Shown here piece after piece: positions 1 to 7,099 of a stretch of DNA of 64,000 nt. A program made the position numbers and the translations under genes. The first letter of the stretch is position 1. Every line of letters starts with the position of its first letter. The notes beneath the pieces were generated by a model. It made no database searches, was not told the origin of the DNA, and worked only from the letters and a program-made list of their open reading frames with translations. The DNA is from Limnohabitans sp. GTDB lineage: Bacteria > Pseudomonadota > Gammaproteobacteria > Burkholderiales > Burkholderiaceae_C. The stretch spans positions 1 to 64,000 of the forward strand of contig SHXD01000006.1 of assembly GCA_009693505.1 (NCBI GenBank), in the 5' to 3' direction.

Positions 1-162
1 GAGCATTCATTGCAGAAGCCGCCTTTCATCCTTGTCGCTGGCGACAAAGAAAAGGCGGCTGGTACTGTCGCGGTTCGCGCCCGGGGTAACAAAGACCTCG
101 GTGTCATGTCTGTTGATGCGTTCATTGAACTCATCCAATCAGACATTGAATCTAAAGTTTGA
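1..162 (+). CDS. thrS: Threonine--tRNA ligase, C-terminal end (partial)
   Basis: The window opens inside this gene; the last 53 codons are present and end in TGA at 160-162. The visible part ([11 protein letters not shown], then [12 protein letters not shown], ending [10 protein letters not shown]) matches the anticodon-binding domain of class II threonyl-tRNA synthetase, which charges tRNA-Thr in the cytoplasm. The position directly before infC is the classic thrS-infC-rpmI-rplT order, which supports the call. The catalytic domain lies outside the window, so its integrity cannot be judged. Confidence 0.9.
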   Translation, partial: EHSLQKPPFILVAGDKEKAAGTVAVRARGNKDLGVMSVDAFIELIQSDIESKV

Positions 163-245
163 AGGTATTTTCCGATTGCTTTAGCTTGACGCTTGCCCGT
201 CGGTTTGGGCTGCCTTGTGCAGTTATTTTTTAAAGGATTTGAACC

Positions 246-842
246 ATCGCTACCACTGAATTTCGTGACCGCCGTCAGCGCGAAGAGCGTAAGCATCGCC
301 TGAACCGTGAAATCACTTTCCCTGAGGTCCGTTTGTCTGGACCCGAGAACGAAGCCCTCGGAATCGTTTCTTTGGCAGATGCCTTGCGCATGGCAGGAGA
401 GTTGGATGTTGACTTGGTTGAAATTGCAGCCACAGCAACACCCCCGGTTTGCAGACTCATGGACTACGGCAAGTTCAAATACCAAGAACAAAAACGTGCT
501 GCCGAAGCCAAAGCCAAGCAGACGGTCATTGAAATCAAGGAAATTAAATTCCGACCTGGTACCGATGACGGTGACTACAACATCAAGATGCGCAACATTC
601 GCCGCTTTTTGGCTGATGGTGACAAGTGCAAAGTGACCTTGCGTTTTCGCGGTCGCGAAATTACCCACCAAGAGTTGGGCATGGCACTTTTGCAGCGTAT
701 CCGTGATGACTTGGGCGATTTGATTGTGGTTGAGCAGTTTCCAAAGTTGGAAGGCCGCCAAATGATCATGATGATTGCACCAGGTCGAAAAAAACCGGCT
801 GGTAAAACAGCCAACGAAGCGGCTTCGGCAGCTTCGGAGTGA
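246..842 (+). CDS. infC: Translation initiation factor IF-3 (AUC start)
   Basis: IF-3 binds the 30S subunit, keeps it apart from 50S and checks the start codon and initiator tRNA. The first ATG or GTG in frame would drop about 29 conserved residues. The frame instead runs back to ATC at 246, after an in-frame TGA at 240-242, and gives (M)[17 protein letters not shown], the N-terminus expected for the family. AAAGGA at 232-237 is a well-placed ribosome site for this codon. A start codon outside AUG/GUG/UUG is the known basis of IF-3 autoregulation in E. coli, which uses AUU. The protein has 198 residues: an N-terminal domain, a lysine-rich linker, and a C-terminal domain that binds the 30S subunit. 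It is co-directional with rpmI and rplT. Confidence 0.93.
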   Translation: MATTEFRDRRQREERKHRLNREITFPEVRLSGPENEALGIVSLADALRMAGELDVDLVEIAATATPPVCRLMDYGKFKYQEQKRAAEAKAKQTVIEIKEIKFRPGTDDGDYNIKMRNIRRFLADGDKCKVTLRFRGREITHQELGMALLQRIRDDLGDLIVVEQFPKLEGRQMIMMIAPGRKKPAGKTANEAASAASE

Positions 843-844
843 AA

Positions 845-870
845 CAGTTGTTCACTTCGGTGAATGACTG
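845..870 (+). promoter_or_regulatory. Strong hairpin with UUCG tetraloop between infC and rpmI
   Basis: CAGTTGTTCAC, TTCG, GTGAATGACTG form an 11-bp stem (two G-U pairs) capped by a cUUCGg tetraloop three bases after the infC stop. No T tract follows, so it is not a simple terminator. It may protect or cut the mRNA, or be part of the site by which L20 represses rpmI-rplT translation, as happens in this interval in E. coli. The role is inferred; the structure is seen. Confidence 0.6.
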
Positions 871-947
871 ATTAAAAGTGTCTCGGGGCCAACAAGGCTG
901 CAAGGAGTTTGCAGACGCCTCACGAGCACAAATTAAGGAGCAGTCAA

Positions 948-1151
948 ATGCCCAAAATGAAGACCAAAAGCAGCGCTAAAAAGCGCTTTCGTGTTCGTCC
1001 TGGTGGTACCGTGAAACGCGGTCAAGCCTTCAAGCGTCACATTTTGACGAAGAAGACAACCAAGAACAAACGTCACCTCCGTGGATCAGTAGGCGTGCAT
1101 GAGACCAATATGGGTCACGTGGCACAAATGCTGCCTTCGGCTGGCCTGTAA
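948..1151 (+). CDS. rpmI: 50S ribosomal protein L35
   Basis: This 67-residue basic protein begins [16 protein letters not shown], the standard L35 N-terminus, and is a component of the large subunit. AAGGAG at 935-940 sits 7 bases before the ATG at 948. An upstream in-frame ATG at 909 has no conserved sequence after it and is rejected. It lies between infC and rplT, 24 bases before the latter, and is probably co-transcribed and under the L20 feedback known for this operon. Confidence 0.97.
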   Translation: MPKMKTKSSAKKRFRVRPGGTVKRGQAFKRHILTKKTTKNKRHLRGSVGVHETNMGHVAQMLPSAGL

Positions 1152-1175
1152 TTCACTGACGAACAAGGAGAAAAT

Positions 1176-1538
1176 ATGCCTCGCGTAAAACGTGGTGTCA
1201 CGGCAAGAGCCCGTCACAAAAAAGTATTGGCCCTGGCCAAAGGTTTCCGCGGCCGCCGCGGTAATGTCTTCCGTATCGCTAAACAAGCGGTGATGAAGGC
1301 CGGTCAGTACGCCTACCGCGACCGTCGTGCCAAGAAACGTGTGTTCCGCCAGTTGTGGATCGCTCGTATCAATGCAGCGGCCCGTGAATGCGGCATGACC
1401 TACAGCCAATTCGCCAATGGCCTTAAAAAGGCTGCCATCGAAATCGACCGTAAAGTGTTGGCCGACATCGCCGTGCACGACAAGGCCGCTTTTGCTGGTA
1501 TCGTGAATCAAGTCAAGGCCAGATTGGCCGCAGCTTAA
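1176..1538 (+). CDS. rplT: 50S ribosomal protein L20
   Basis: The 120-residue product has the family start [16 protein letters not shown] and the [11 protein letters not shown] segment. L20 is an early 23S rRNA-binding assembly protein, with a basic N-terminal extension and a globular C-terminal part; in many bacteria it also represses its own operon. AAGGAG at 1166-1171 precedes the ATG. A hairpin terminator follows before pheS. Confidence 0.98.
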   Translation: MPRVKRGVTARARHKKVLALAKGFRGRRGNVFRIAKQAVMKAGQYAYRDRRAKKRVFRQLWIARINAAARECGMTYSQFANGLKKAAIEIDRKVLADIAVHDKAAFAGIVNQVKARLAAA

Positions 1539-1560
1539 GTACTCACGCAGTCGATCAAGG

Positions 1561-1595
1561 GGGTTGAGGCTTGCGAAGGCTTCAATCCTTTTTTT
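1561..1595 (+). terminator. Rho-independent terminator/attenuator between rplT and pheS
   Basis: GGGTTGAGGC (1561-1570) can pair with GCTTCAATCC (1579-1588), a 10-bp stem with two G-U pairs, and is followed by TTTTTTT. It ends the infC-rpmI-rplT transcript or acts as a partial terminator ahead of pheST. No phenylalanine-rich leader peptide is visible, so classic pheM-type attenuation is not supported. Confidence 0.8.
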
Positions 1596-1629
1596 ATTTT
1601 GAATTTAAGTTCCTTTTAAAGTTCCCACC

Positions 1630-2667
1630 ATGACCGAGTTGGACAGTTTGGTTGAAGCGGCCAGTGCCAGTTTTGCACAGGCCCAAACCCCCGCCGACCT
1701 TGAAAATGCCAAAGCCTTGTATTTGGGCAAGTCAGGCCGCATCACTGAAATGATGAAGGGCATGGCCGCTTTGAGCGTTGAAGAAAAGAAAAGCTTCGGT
1801 GCTGCCGTCAACATGGCCAAGCAGGGCATTGAAGCTGCGCTGAATGCGCGCCGCCAAGCTTTGGCCGATGCAGAGTTGTCCGTTCAACTGAAAGCAGAAG
1901 CTTTCGACGTGTCATTACCAGGGCGCCCCCTCACACAAGGCGGCCTGCACCCCGTTTCCCTCACTTTAGAACGCATTGAGCAAATTTTTGGCTCTATGGG
2001 TTTTGAAGTGGCGCAAGGCCCTGAAATTGAAACCGATTGGTTCAACTTCACGGCCTTGAACACACCTGAAGATCATCCAGCACGTTCGATGCACGACACC
2101 TTCTATGTAGAAGGCGGTCATTTGCTGCGCACGCACACCAGTCCCATGCAAATTCGCCATGCGGTGCAACACGTGAAGCGCTACAAAGCGCAGTTGGACT
2201 CAGGGCAGGGCATGCCTGAAATTCGCGTCATCGCGCCTGGTCGCACGTATCGCGTGGACAGCGATGCCACGCACTCGCCCATGTTTCACCAATGTGAAGG
2301 TTTGTGGATTGGCGAGAACGTCAGTTTCAAAGATTTGAAAGTGGTGTTCACCGATTTTTGCCGCACTTTTTTCGAAAGCGATGACTTGGTTCTGCGCTTT
2401 CGCCCCAGCTTCTTTCCTTTCACAGAACCCAGCGCAGAAATTGACATTCAATTTCAAACCGGCCCCTTGGCCGGTCGCTGGTTAGAGGTGGCTGGCTCTG
2501 GCCAAGTGCACCCCAATGTGGTTCGCAACATGGGCCTTGACCCAGAAAAATTCATTGGCTTTGCCTTTGGTATGGGTCCCGACCGTCTCACCATGCTTCG
2601 ATATGGCGTCAATGATTTGCGCTTGTTCTTCGATGGCGACGTTCGCTTTTTGAGTCAATTTCAATAA
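1630..2667 (+). CDS. pheS: Phenylalanine--tRNA ligase, alpha subunit
   Basis: This is the catalytic subunit of the (alpha-beta)2 class II enzyme that charges tRNA-Phe. The 345 residues are usual for the family. The N-terminal ~85 residues look like the coiled-coil arm that contacts tRNA. The core contains a motif 2 region ([12 protein letters not shown], about 217-228) and motif 3 near the C-terminus ([17 protein letters not shown], from 310). The ATG at 1630 has only a weak ribosome site. pheT begins 10 bases after the stop, as expected for co-expressed subunits. Confidence 0.98.
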   Translation: MTELDSLVEAASASFAQAQTPADLENAKALYLGKSGRITEMMKGMAALSVEEKKSFGAAVNMAKQGIEAALNARRQALADAELSVQLKAEAFDVSLPGRPLTQGGLHPVSLTLERIEQIFGSMGFEVAQGPEIETDWFNFTALNTPEDHPARSMHDTFYVEGGHLLRTHTSPMQIRHAVQHVKRYKAQLDSGQGMPEIRVIAPGRTYRVDSDATHSPMFHQCEGLWIGENVSFKDLKVVFTDFCRTFFESDDLVLRFRPSFFPFTEPSAEIDIQFQTGPLAGRWLEVAGSGQVHPNVVRNMGLDPEKFIGFAFGMGPDRLTMLRYGVNDLRLFFDGDVRFLSQFQ

Positions 2668-2677
2668 ATTAAAGACC

Positions 2678-5092
2678 ATGCAATTTCCTGAATCTTGGCT
2701 GCGTGAGTTTTGCAACCCACCCCTCACTACCGAACAACTCGCCGAAACCCTCACCATGGCGGGCTTGGAGGTTGAAGAACTTCAACCTGTTGCGCCACCG
2801 TTTTCCAGTGTGGTCATTGGTGAAATAAAAAGTGCAGAGCAGCACCCCAATGCAGACCGCTTGCGCGTGTGCCAAGTCGATGTCGGCCAACCAACATTGC
2901 TCAACATTGTGTGTGGCGCACCCAACGTACGCGTGGGCATTCGCATTCCGTGTGCCATGGTGGGCGCTGAGTTGCCACCCGGCGAAGATGGCAAACCCTT
3001 CCAAATCAAGGTGGGCAAACTGCGCGGTGTCGAAAGCCAGGGCATGTTGTGCTCAGCCAAAGAACTCAAAATTGCAGACGATCATGGCGGCTTGTTAGAG
3101 TTGCCTGCCGACGCCCCCCTTGGCGAAAGCATTCGCACTTATTTGAAGCTCGACGATACGCTGTTCACACTCAAACTCACGCCCAATTTGGCACATTGCT
3201 TGAGTGTCTACGGCATTGCCCGAGAAGTTTCTGCGTTAACGGGTACGCCCTTGAAAGCACCTGAATTCAAATCACTCGCGTCGCAAGTGCAAGACAAATT
3301 GTCGGTGGCAGTGCATGCCATTGACTTGTGCGGCCGATTCAGCGGCAGGGTGGTGAAGGGTGTCAATCCCAAAGCCCAAACGCCTGCATGGATGGTGGAC
3401 CGTTTGGCGCGATGCGGTCAACGCAGTGTGAGCCCCTTGGTGGACATTTCAAATTATGTGATGTTTGAATTTGGCCGGCCTTCCCACATTTTCGACCTCA
3501 ACAAAATTCATGGCGGTTTGCAAGTTCGCTGGGGCTGTGCCGATGAATCATTGAAACTGCTCAATGGCAACACCGTGACAGTTGACGACAAAGTGGGTGT
3601 GATTGCAGATGACGCTCAAGTAGAGTCCTTGGCCGGCATCATGGGTGGCGATGCCACTGCGGTGTCTGATGACACGCAAAACATTTACATCGAAGCCGCC
3701 TACTGGTGGCCCAAGGCCATTGCAGGCCGCTCACGCCGTTACAACTTTTCAACAGACGCGGGGCATCGCTTTGAGCGCGGTGTCGATCCTGAAAGCACGG
3801 TTGAACACATTGAGCGCATTACCCAATTGGTCATTGATATATGCGGTACACCTGCAACGCAAATTGGCCCTGTCGATGATCAAAAGTTGAACATGCCTGT
3901 TCGCAAGCCCGTCAGCTTGCGTGTGGCGCGTGCCAACAAAGTCATCGGCATGACCTTGAGCCAGAAGCAATGTGCCGATGCACTGCGTGGCTTGGGTTTT
4001 GAAGTTTCAGAAACAGAAGGCTTGATCACGGTCAATCCTCCCAGCTGGCGCTTCGATTTGGAAATTGAAGAAGACCTCATTGAAGAGGTGGCACGCATGG
4101 TGGGTTACACCCAGCTTCCCACCACGCCACCCTTGGCTCCCATCACGGCCAAAATCCGCAAAGAAAATGTGCGCGGCCCGTTTGCGGTGCGTCGCAGTTT
4201 GGCAGCGCTTGGTTACCAAGAGACCATCAACTTCAGCTTCGTTGAAGAGCGTTGGGAACATGAGTTGGCGTGTAACCCCAACCCGCTCAAATTGCTCAAC
4301 CCTATTGCCAGCCAAATGAGTGTGATGCGCACCAGTCTGCTGGGATCCTTGTTGCAAGTGGTGAAATTCAACCTAGATCGCAAAGCCGATCGCGTACGTG
4401 TCTTTGAGTTAGGACGGGTGTTTTTGCGCGATGCCTCGGTGAAGGATTCAGACACCACCGTTGAAGGCTTGAACCAGCCCATGCGTGTGTCGTGCGTAGC
4501 TTATGGTCCTGTGTCTTCCACTTCCTGGGGCGGCAAGGTTCGAAACGTCGATTTCTTTGACGTCAAAGGCGAGGTAGAGGCTTTGTTGGCGCCCGCCAAG
4601 CCAGTTTTTGCGTCGGCCGAGCATCCAGCCATGCACCCTGGTCGTTGTGCTCAAGTTTCTTTGCATGGCAAAGTCATTGGCCATGTAGGGGAGCTGCATC
4701 CTCGCTGGCGCCAATCTTGGGACCTGCAGCAGGCGCCCATCCTGTTTGAACTCGATTTGGAGGCGGTCCTCCAGAGAGAGGTGGCAGTGGCACAAGGCGT
4801 TGCAAAATTCCAAGCCGTAGAGCGAGACATTGCAGTCGTGGTGGCCGAAAAAGTAACGCATGCTGAATTGATGGCAGCCGTTTACGATGCGCCAACAGCA
4901 GGTCTTCTTAGAAGCGCTGTCTTGTTTGATGTGTTTCGTCCTCAGACCACACTCGGTGTAGAAAAAAGTTTGGCTGTGCGACTTGTTTTGAACAGCGACG
5001 AAGCCTCATTGACAGATGTGCAAATTGAATCCACAGTCAAGTCTGTGCTGGATCATTTGGCATCCAAGTTATCAGCCCGTTTGCGCACCTAA
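2678..5092 (+). CDS. pheT: Phenylalanine--tRNA ligase, beta subunit
   Basis: The 804-residue beta subunit has the bacterial domain order. An EMAP-type tRNA-binding domain lies at about 40-150 (VVIGEIKSAEQHPNADRLRVCQV). A B3/B4 editing region falls at about 210-390, a B5 domain at 410-480, a catalytic-like core follows, and an anticodon-binding FDX-ACB domain closes the C-terminus (FQAVERDIAVVV). It binds tRNA-Phe and hydrolyses mischarged Tyr-tRNA-Phe. It follows pheS closely; ihfA starts 19 bases later. Confidence 0.98.
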   Translation: MQFPESWLREFCNPPLTTEQLAETLTMAGLEVEELQPVAPPFSSVVIGEIKSAEQHPNADRLRVCQVDVGQPTLLNIVCGAPNVRVGIRIPCAMVGAELPPGEDGKPFQIKVGKLRGVESQGMLCSAKELKIADDHGGLLELPADAPLGESIRTYLKLDDTLFTLKLTPNLAHCLSVYGIAREVSALTGTPLKAPEFKSLASQVQDKLSVAVHAIDLCGRFSGRVVKGVNPKAQTPAWMVDRLARCGQRSVSPLVDISNYVMFEFGRPSHIFDLNKIHGGLQVRWGCADESLKLLNGNTVTVDDKVGVIADDAQVESLAGIMGGDATAVSDDTQNIYIEAAYWWPKAIAGRSRRYNFSTDAGHRFERGVDPESTVEHIERITQLVIDICGTPATQIGPVDDQKLNMPVRKPVSLRVARANKVIGMTLSQKQCADALRGLGFEVSETEGLITVNPPSWRFDLEIEEDLIEEVARMVGYTQLPTTPPLAPITAKIRKENVRGPFAVRRSLAALGYQETINFSFVEERWEHELACNPNPLKLLNPIASQMSVMRTSLLGSLLQVVKFNLDRKADRVRVFELGRVFLRDASVKDSDTTVEGLNQPMRVSCVAYGPVSSTSWGGKVRNVDFFDVKGEVEALLAPAKPVFASAEHPAMHPGRCAQVSLHGKVIGHVGELHPRWRQSWDLQQAPILFELDLEAVLQREVAVAQGVAKFQAVERDIAVVVAEKVTHAELMAAVYDAPTAGLLRSAVLFDVFRPQTTLGVEKSLAVRLVLNSDEASLTDVQIESTVKSVLDHLASKLSARLRT

Positions 5093-5111
5093 TGCTTGCC
5101 TGAAAGTGGAT

Positions 5112-5435
5112 ATGAATTTTTCTGTTGAAAGCCTCGAAACGCCAGCGCTCACCAAGGCCCACCTGGCTGATTTGTTGTTTGAACAAATCGGCCTGAACAA
5201 GCGCGAATCTAAGGACATGGTTGATTCTTTCTTTGACCTGATTGCGACGCAACTGGTACAAGGAACAGATGTCAAAATCTCCGGCTTTGGCAATTTCCAA
5301 ATTCGTGAGAAAGCGCCGCGGCCAGGTCGCAACCCGCGCACCGGTGAACTGATCCCCATTGAAGCCAGGCGTGTGGCCACCTTTCATGCAAGCCACAAGC
5401 TCAAGGCGGTCATTCAAGGCGATGAAAAATTGTGA
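5112..5435 (+). CDS. ihfA: Integration host factor, alpha subunit
   Basis: This small DNA-bending protein of the HU/IHF family pairs with IHF-beta. The 107 residues include TKAHLADLLFEQIGLNKRESKDMVDSF, split here as the helical dimer part, then the DNA-contacting arm with RPGRNPRTGE. The pheS-pheT-ihfA order identifies it as alpha rather than HU or beta. The reading frame is open back into pheT, but MNFSVESLE at 5112 fits the family length and lies after a purine-rich GAAAGTGGA. Confidence 0.95.
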   Translation: MNFSVESLETPALTKAHLADLLFEQIGLNKRESKDMVDSFFDLIATQLVQGTDVKISGFGNFQIREKAPRPGRNPRTGELIPIEARRVATFHASHKLKAVIQGDEKL

Positions 5436-5577
5436 GACTGACGCTCACTGAATCTCTCTAACTCCCAGTCTCTTCAAAATATTTCTTGAATCCTTCAAAA
5501 ATTTAATCAATGGCCCCTTTACTCGGCCCCCATGCTTAGAGTAAGCTTGCAATCCCCCTAGCAAGTTAGTGATTTCA

Positions 5578-6054
5578 ATGGAAAACTCCCTCCCGTTTAT
5601 TCCAGCCAAGCGCTACTTCACCATTGGTGAGGTGGGCGAGCTTTGCGGTGTAAAGCCGCATGTGCTGCGCTATTGGGAGCAGGAATTTACGCAACTTCGC
5701 CCCGTCAAGCGCCGTGGCAATCGCCGTTATTACCAGCACCACGAAGTGCTCATGATTCGCCGTATCCGCGATTTGCTTTATGAGCAAGGGTTCACCATCA
5801 GCGGTGCTCGAAACAAAATGCAGGAACTGGCTCAATCTCAAAAAGGCTTGAAAAAAGATGCGCTTGAATTGAGCACTGCAGACGATGGAATCATGGAAGA
5901 TTTTGACGAAGACACAGCAGCTTTCTCTGAGAATGATCAAACATCCGTCATGGCCATGGAAAGTGCACATCGGGCTTCTCCGCTTCAAGCCTCAAGCAGC
6001 CTGCCAACCCTGCGCCGTGAATTGATGGATATCAGAGACTTGCTCTCAAATTGA
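5578..6054 (+). CDS. MerR-family transcriptional regulator
   Basis: The roughly 158-residue protein has an N-terminal winged helix-turn-helix (KRYFTIGEVGELCGVKPHVLRYWEQEF, split: helix 1 then recognition helix), followed by RRGNRRYYQ and a coiled-coil region. The C-terminal third is acidic and low in conservation, with no metal-binding cysteine set, so it is not a classic mercury or copper sensor. A MerR-type gene after ihfA is common in proteobacteria; the effector is unknown to me. ATG at 5578 is preferred; an in-frame GTG at 5569 would add three residues and neither has a good ribosome site. Confidence 0.88.
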   Translation: MENSLPFIPAKRYFTIGEVGELCGVKPHVLRYWEQEFTQLRPVKRRGNRRYYQHHEVLMIRRIRDLLYEQGFTISGARNKMQELAQSQKGLKKDALELSTADDGIMEDFDEDTAAFSENDQTSVMAMESAHRASPLQASSSLPTLRRELMDIRDLLSN

Positions 6055-6068
6055 CGACATTCTCGGGC

Positions 6069-6074
6069 TATAAT
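6069..6074 (+). promoter_or_regulatory. -10 box of the tRNA-Pro gene
   Basis: TATAAT is a perfect -10 hexamer 12 bases before the tRNA. TTGACG at 6051-6056 looks like a -35 box, but the spacer of 12 is too short, so the real -35 is uncertain. G/C-rich CTCGGGC before the -10 is not evidence on its own. Confidence 0.5.
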
Positions 6075-6085
6075 TTATAGTTCGT

Positions 6086-6162
6086 CGGCGTGTAGCGCAG
6101 CCTGGTAGCGCACTTGCATGGGGTGCAAGGGGTCGAAGGTTCGAATCCTTTCACGCCGACCA
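6086..6162 (+). tRNA. tRNA-Pro (anticodon GGG)
   Basis: The sequence folds as a 77-nt cloverleaf. The acceptor stem is CGGCGTG/CACGCCG, the D arm GCGC...GCGC with loop AGCCTGGTA, the anticodon stem CTTGC/GCAAG with loop ATGGGGT giving anticodon GGG, and the T arm GAAGG TTCGAAT CCTTT. The discriminator is A and CCA is encoded (6160-6162). It reads CCC/CCU proline codons. It lies between the MerR gene and a terminator and appears to be its own unit. Confidence 0.97.
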
Positions 6163-6179
6163 TTGATGTCTGACAAAAG

Positions 6180-6210
6180 CTCTTAAGAACAATTTCTTAA
6201 GAGATTTTTT
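6180..6210 (+). terminator. Bidirectional terminator between tRNA-Pro and the cold-shock gene
   Basis: CTCTTAAGAA (6180-6189) and TTCTTAAGAG (6194-6203) form a perfect 10-bp stem with a 4-nt loop, followed by ATTTTTT on the + strand. On the - strand the same stem is followed by CTTTTG. It can end both the tRNA transcript and the convergent cold-shock gene. Confidence 0.88.
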
Positions 6211-6219
6211 CTTGGCGCC

Positions 6220-6459
6220 TTAAGACACCTCGGGTTTGGCTTCTTGCGCCCCACCTTGCTCAGACTGAATGTTAATGGCCATAGGACCCTTGGGGCCATC
6301 GGTCAATTCAAAGCTGACCCTGGCGCCTTCTTTAAGGCTTTTGAAACCTTCCATGGTGATGGCAGAAAAGTGCGCAAAAGCGTCAGGGCCACCATCATCG
6401 GGCTGAATAAATCCAAATCCCTTGGCGTCATTGAACCATTTCACTGTTCCGTTGAGCAT
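6220..6459 (-). CDS. Cold-shock protein, CspA family
   Basis: A single cold-shock domain of the OB fold binds single-stranded RNA/DNA and acts as an RNA chaperone. RNP1 (KGFGFIQ) and RNP2 (DAFAHFSAI, in place of DVFVHFSAI) are visible. The protein has 79 residues with a short Glu/Lys tail. The start is [10 protein letters not shown] at 6459 because GGAG lies 6 bases before it; the ATG four codons upstream would put the ribosome site inside the gene. Convergent with tRNA-Pro. Confidence 0.95.
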   Translation of the reverse strand: MLNGTVKWFNDAKGFGFIQPDDGGPDAFAHFSAITMEGFKSLKEGARVSFELTDGPKGPMAINIQSEQGGAQEAKPEVS

Positions 6460-6618
6460 GCATGTCTCCATCCGTTTAATTTATAGGACATTTAAAGCAC
6501 TGTTTTTGACGTTGTCAATTCAAGGTTTACCCGACTGATGCAAAATTGCTGCATTGCGATAAAAGGACTTTTTAGGGGGTCGGCTCAGAACCCCGCTCAG
6601 TCTCTATAGAATGAAATC

Positions 6619-6996
6619 ATGGCAACAGAGAAACCTAAAAATCCAAATTCACCAAACCCGCCCGGATCGGTCGGGGAGCCTGCTCGGACCCCCGGAAATA
6701 GCGATTCTGTGGTTTTAGAAAGACGACCTGCCAAAGTTGGGCCGCCTCAGATGTACCAAGTTGTCATGCTCAATGACGACTACACCCCCATGGAGTTTGT
6801 TGTTTTGATGCTTCAAGAGTTTTTTAGCAAAGACCGGGAAGCCGCCACGCAGATCATGTTGAAAATTCACTTGGACGGCAAGGGCGTTTGTGGGGTTTTC
6901 TCCCGTGATGTGGCCGCTACAAAGGTCGACCAAGTGCTTGACGCAGCCAACCAGGCAGGACACCCGCTTCAGTGTGTGAGCGAGCCTGTGGCATGA
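6619..6996 (+). CDS. clpS: ATP-dependent Clp protease adaptor ClpS
   Basis: ClpS binds proteins with N-degron residues (Leu, Phe, Tyr, Trp) and hands them to ClpA. The 125-residue protein has a Pro-rich, flexible N-terminus (about 1-38) and the conserved core ([18 protein letters not shown], then [15 protein letters not shown]) containing the N-degron pocket. It lies about 100 bases before clpA in the usual order. TATAGAAT at 6605-6612 could be a -10 but is so close to the ATG that I give it little weight. Confidence 0.97.
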   Translation: MATEKPKNPNSPNPPGSVGEPARTPGNSDSVVLERRPAKVGPPQMYQVVMLNDDYTPMEFVVLMLQEFFSKDREAATQIMLKIHLDGKGVCGVFSRDVAATKVDQVLDAANQAGHPLQCVSEPVA

Positions 6997-7099
6997 ATCT
7001 CACGAAAAGTCGGTAAGAATATGGCATAAAGCAGTTGCAATTGAACAAATCTACCCAACCTAATATTTTTAAGCTCCGCAAGGCATTGAAGGAAATCAC

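Noticed and set aside
1086-1511. Antisense frame across rplT
   Set aside because: rplT is certain, and the antisense frame has no family features.
6051-6074. TTGACG and TATAAT as a full tRNA promoter
   Set aside because: The spacer is 12 bases, too short for sigma-70; only the -10 is kept.
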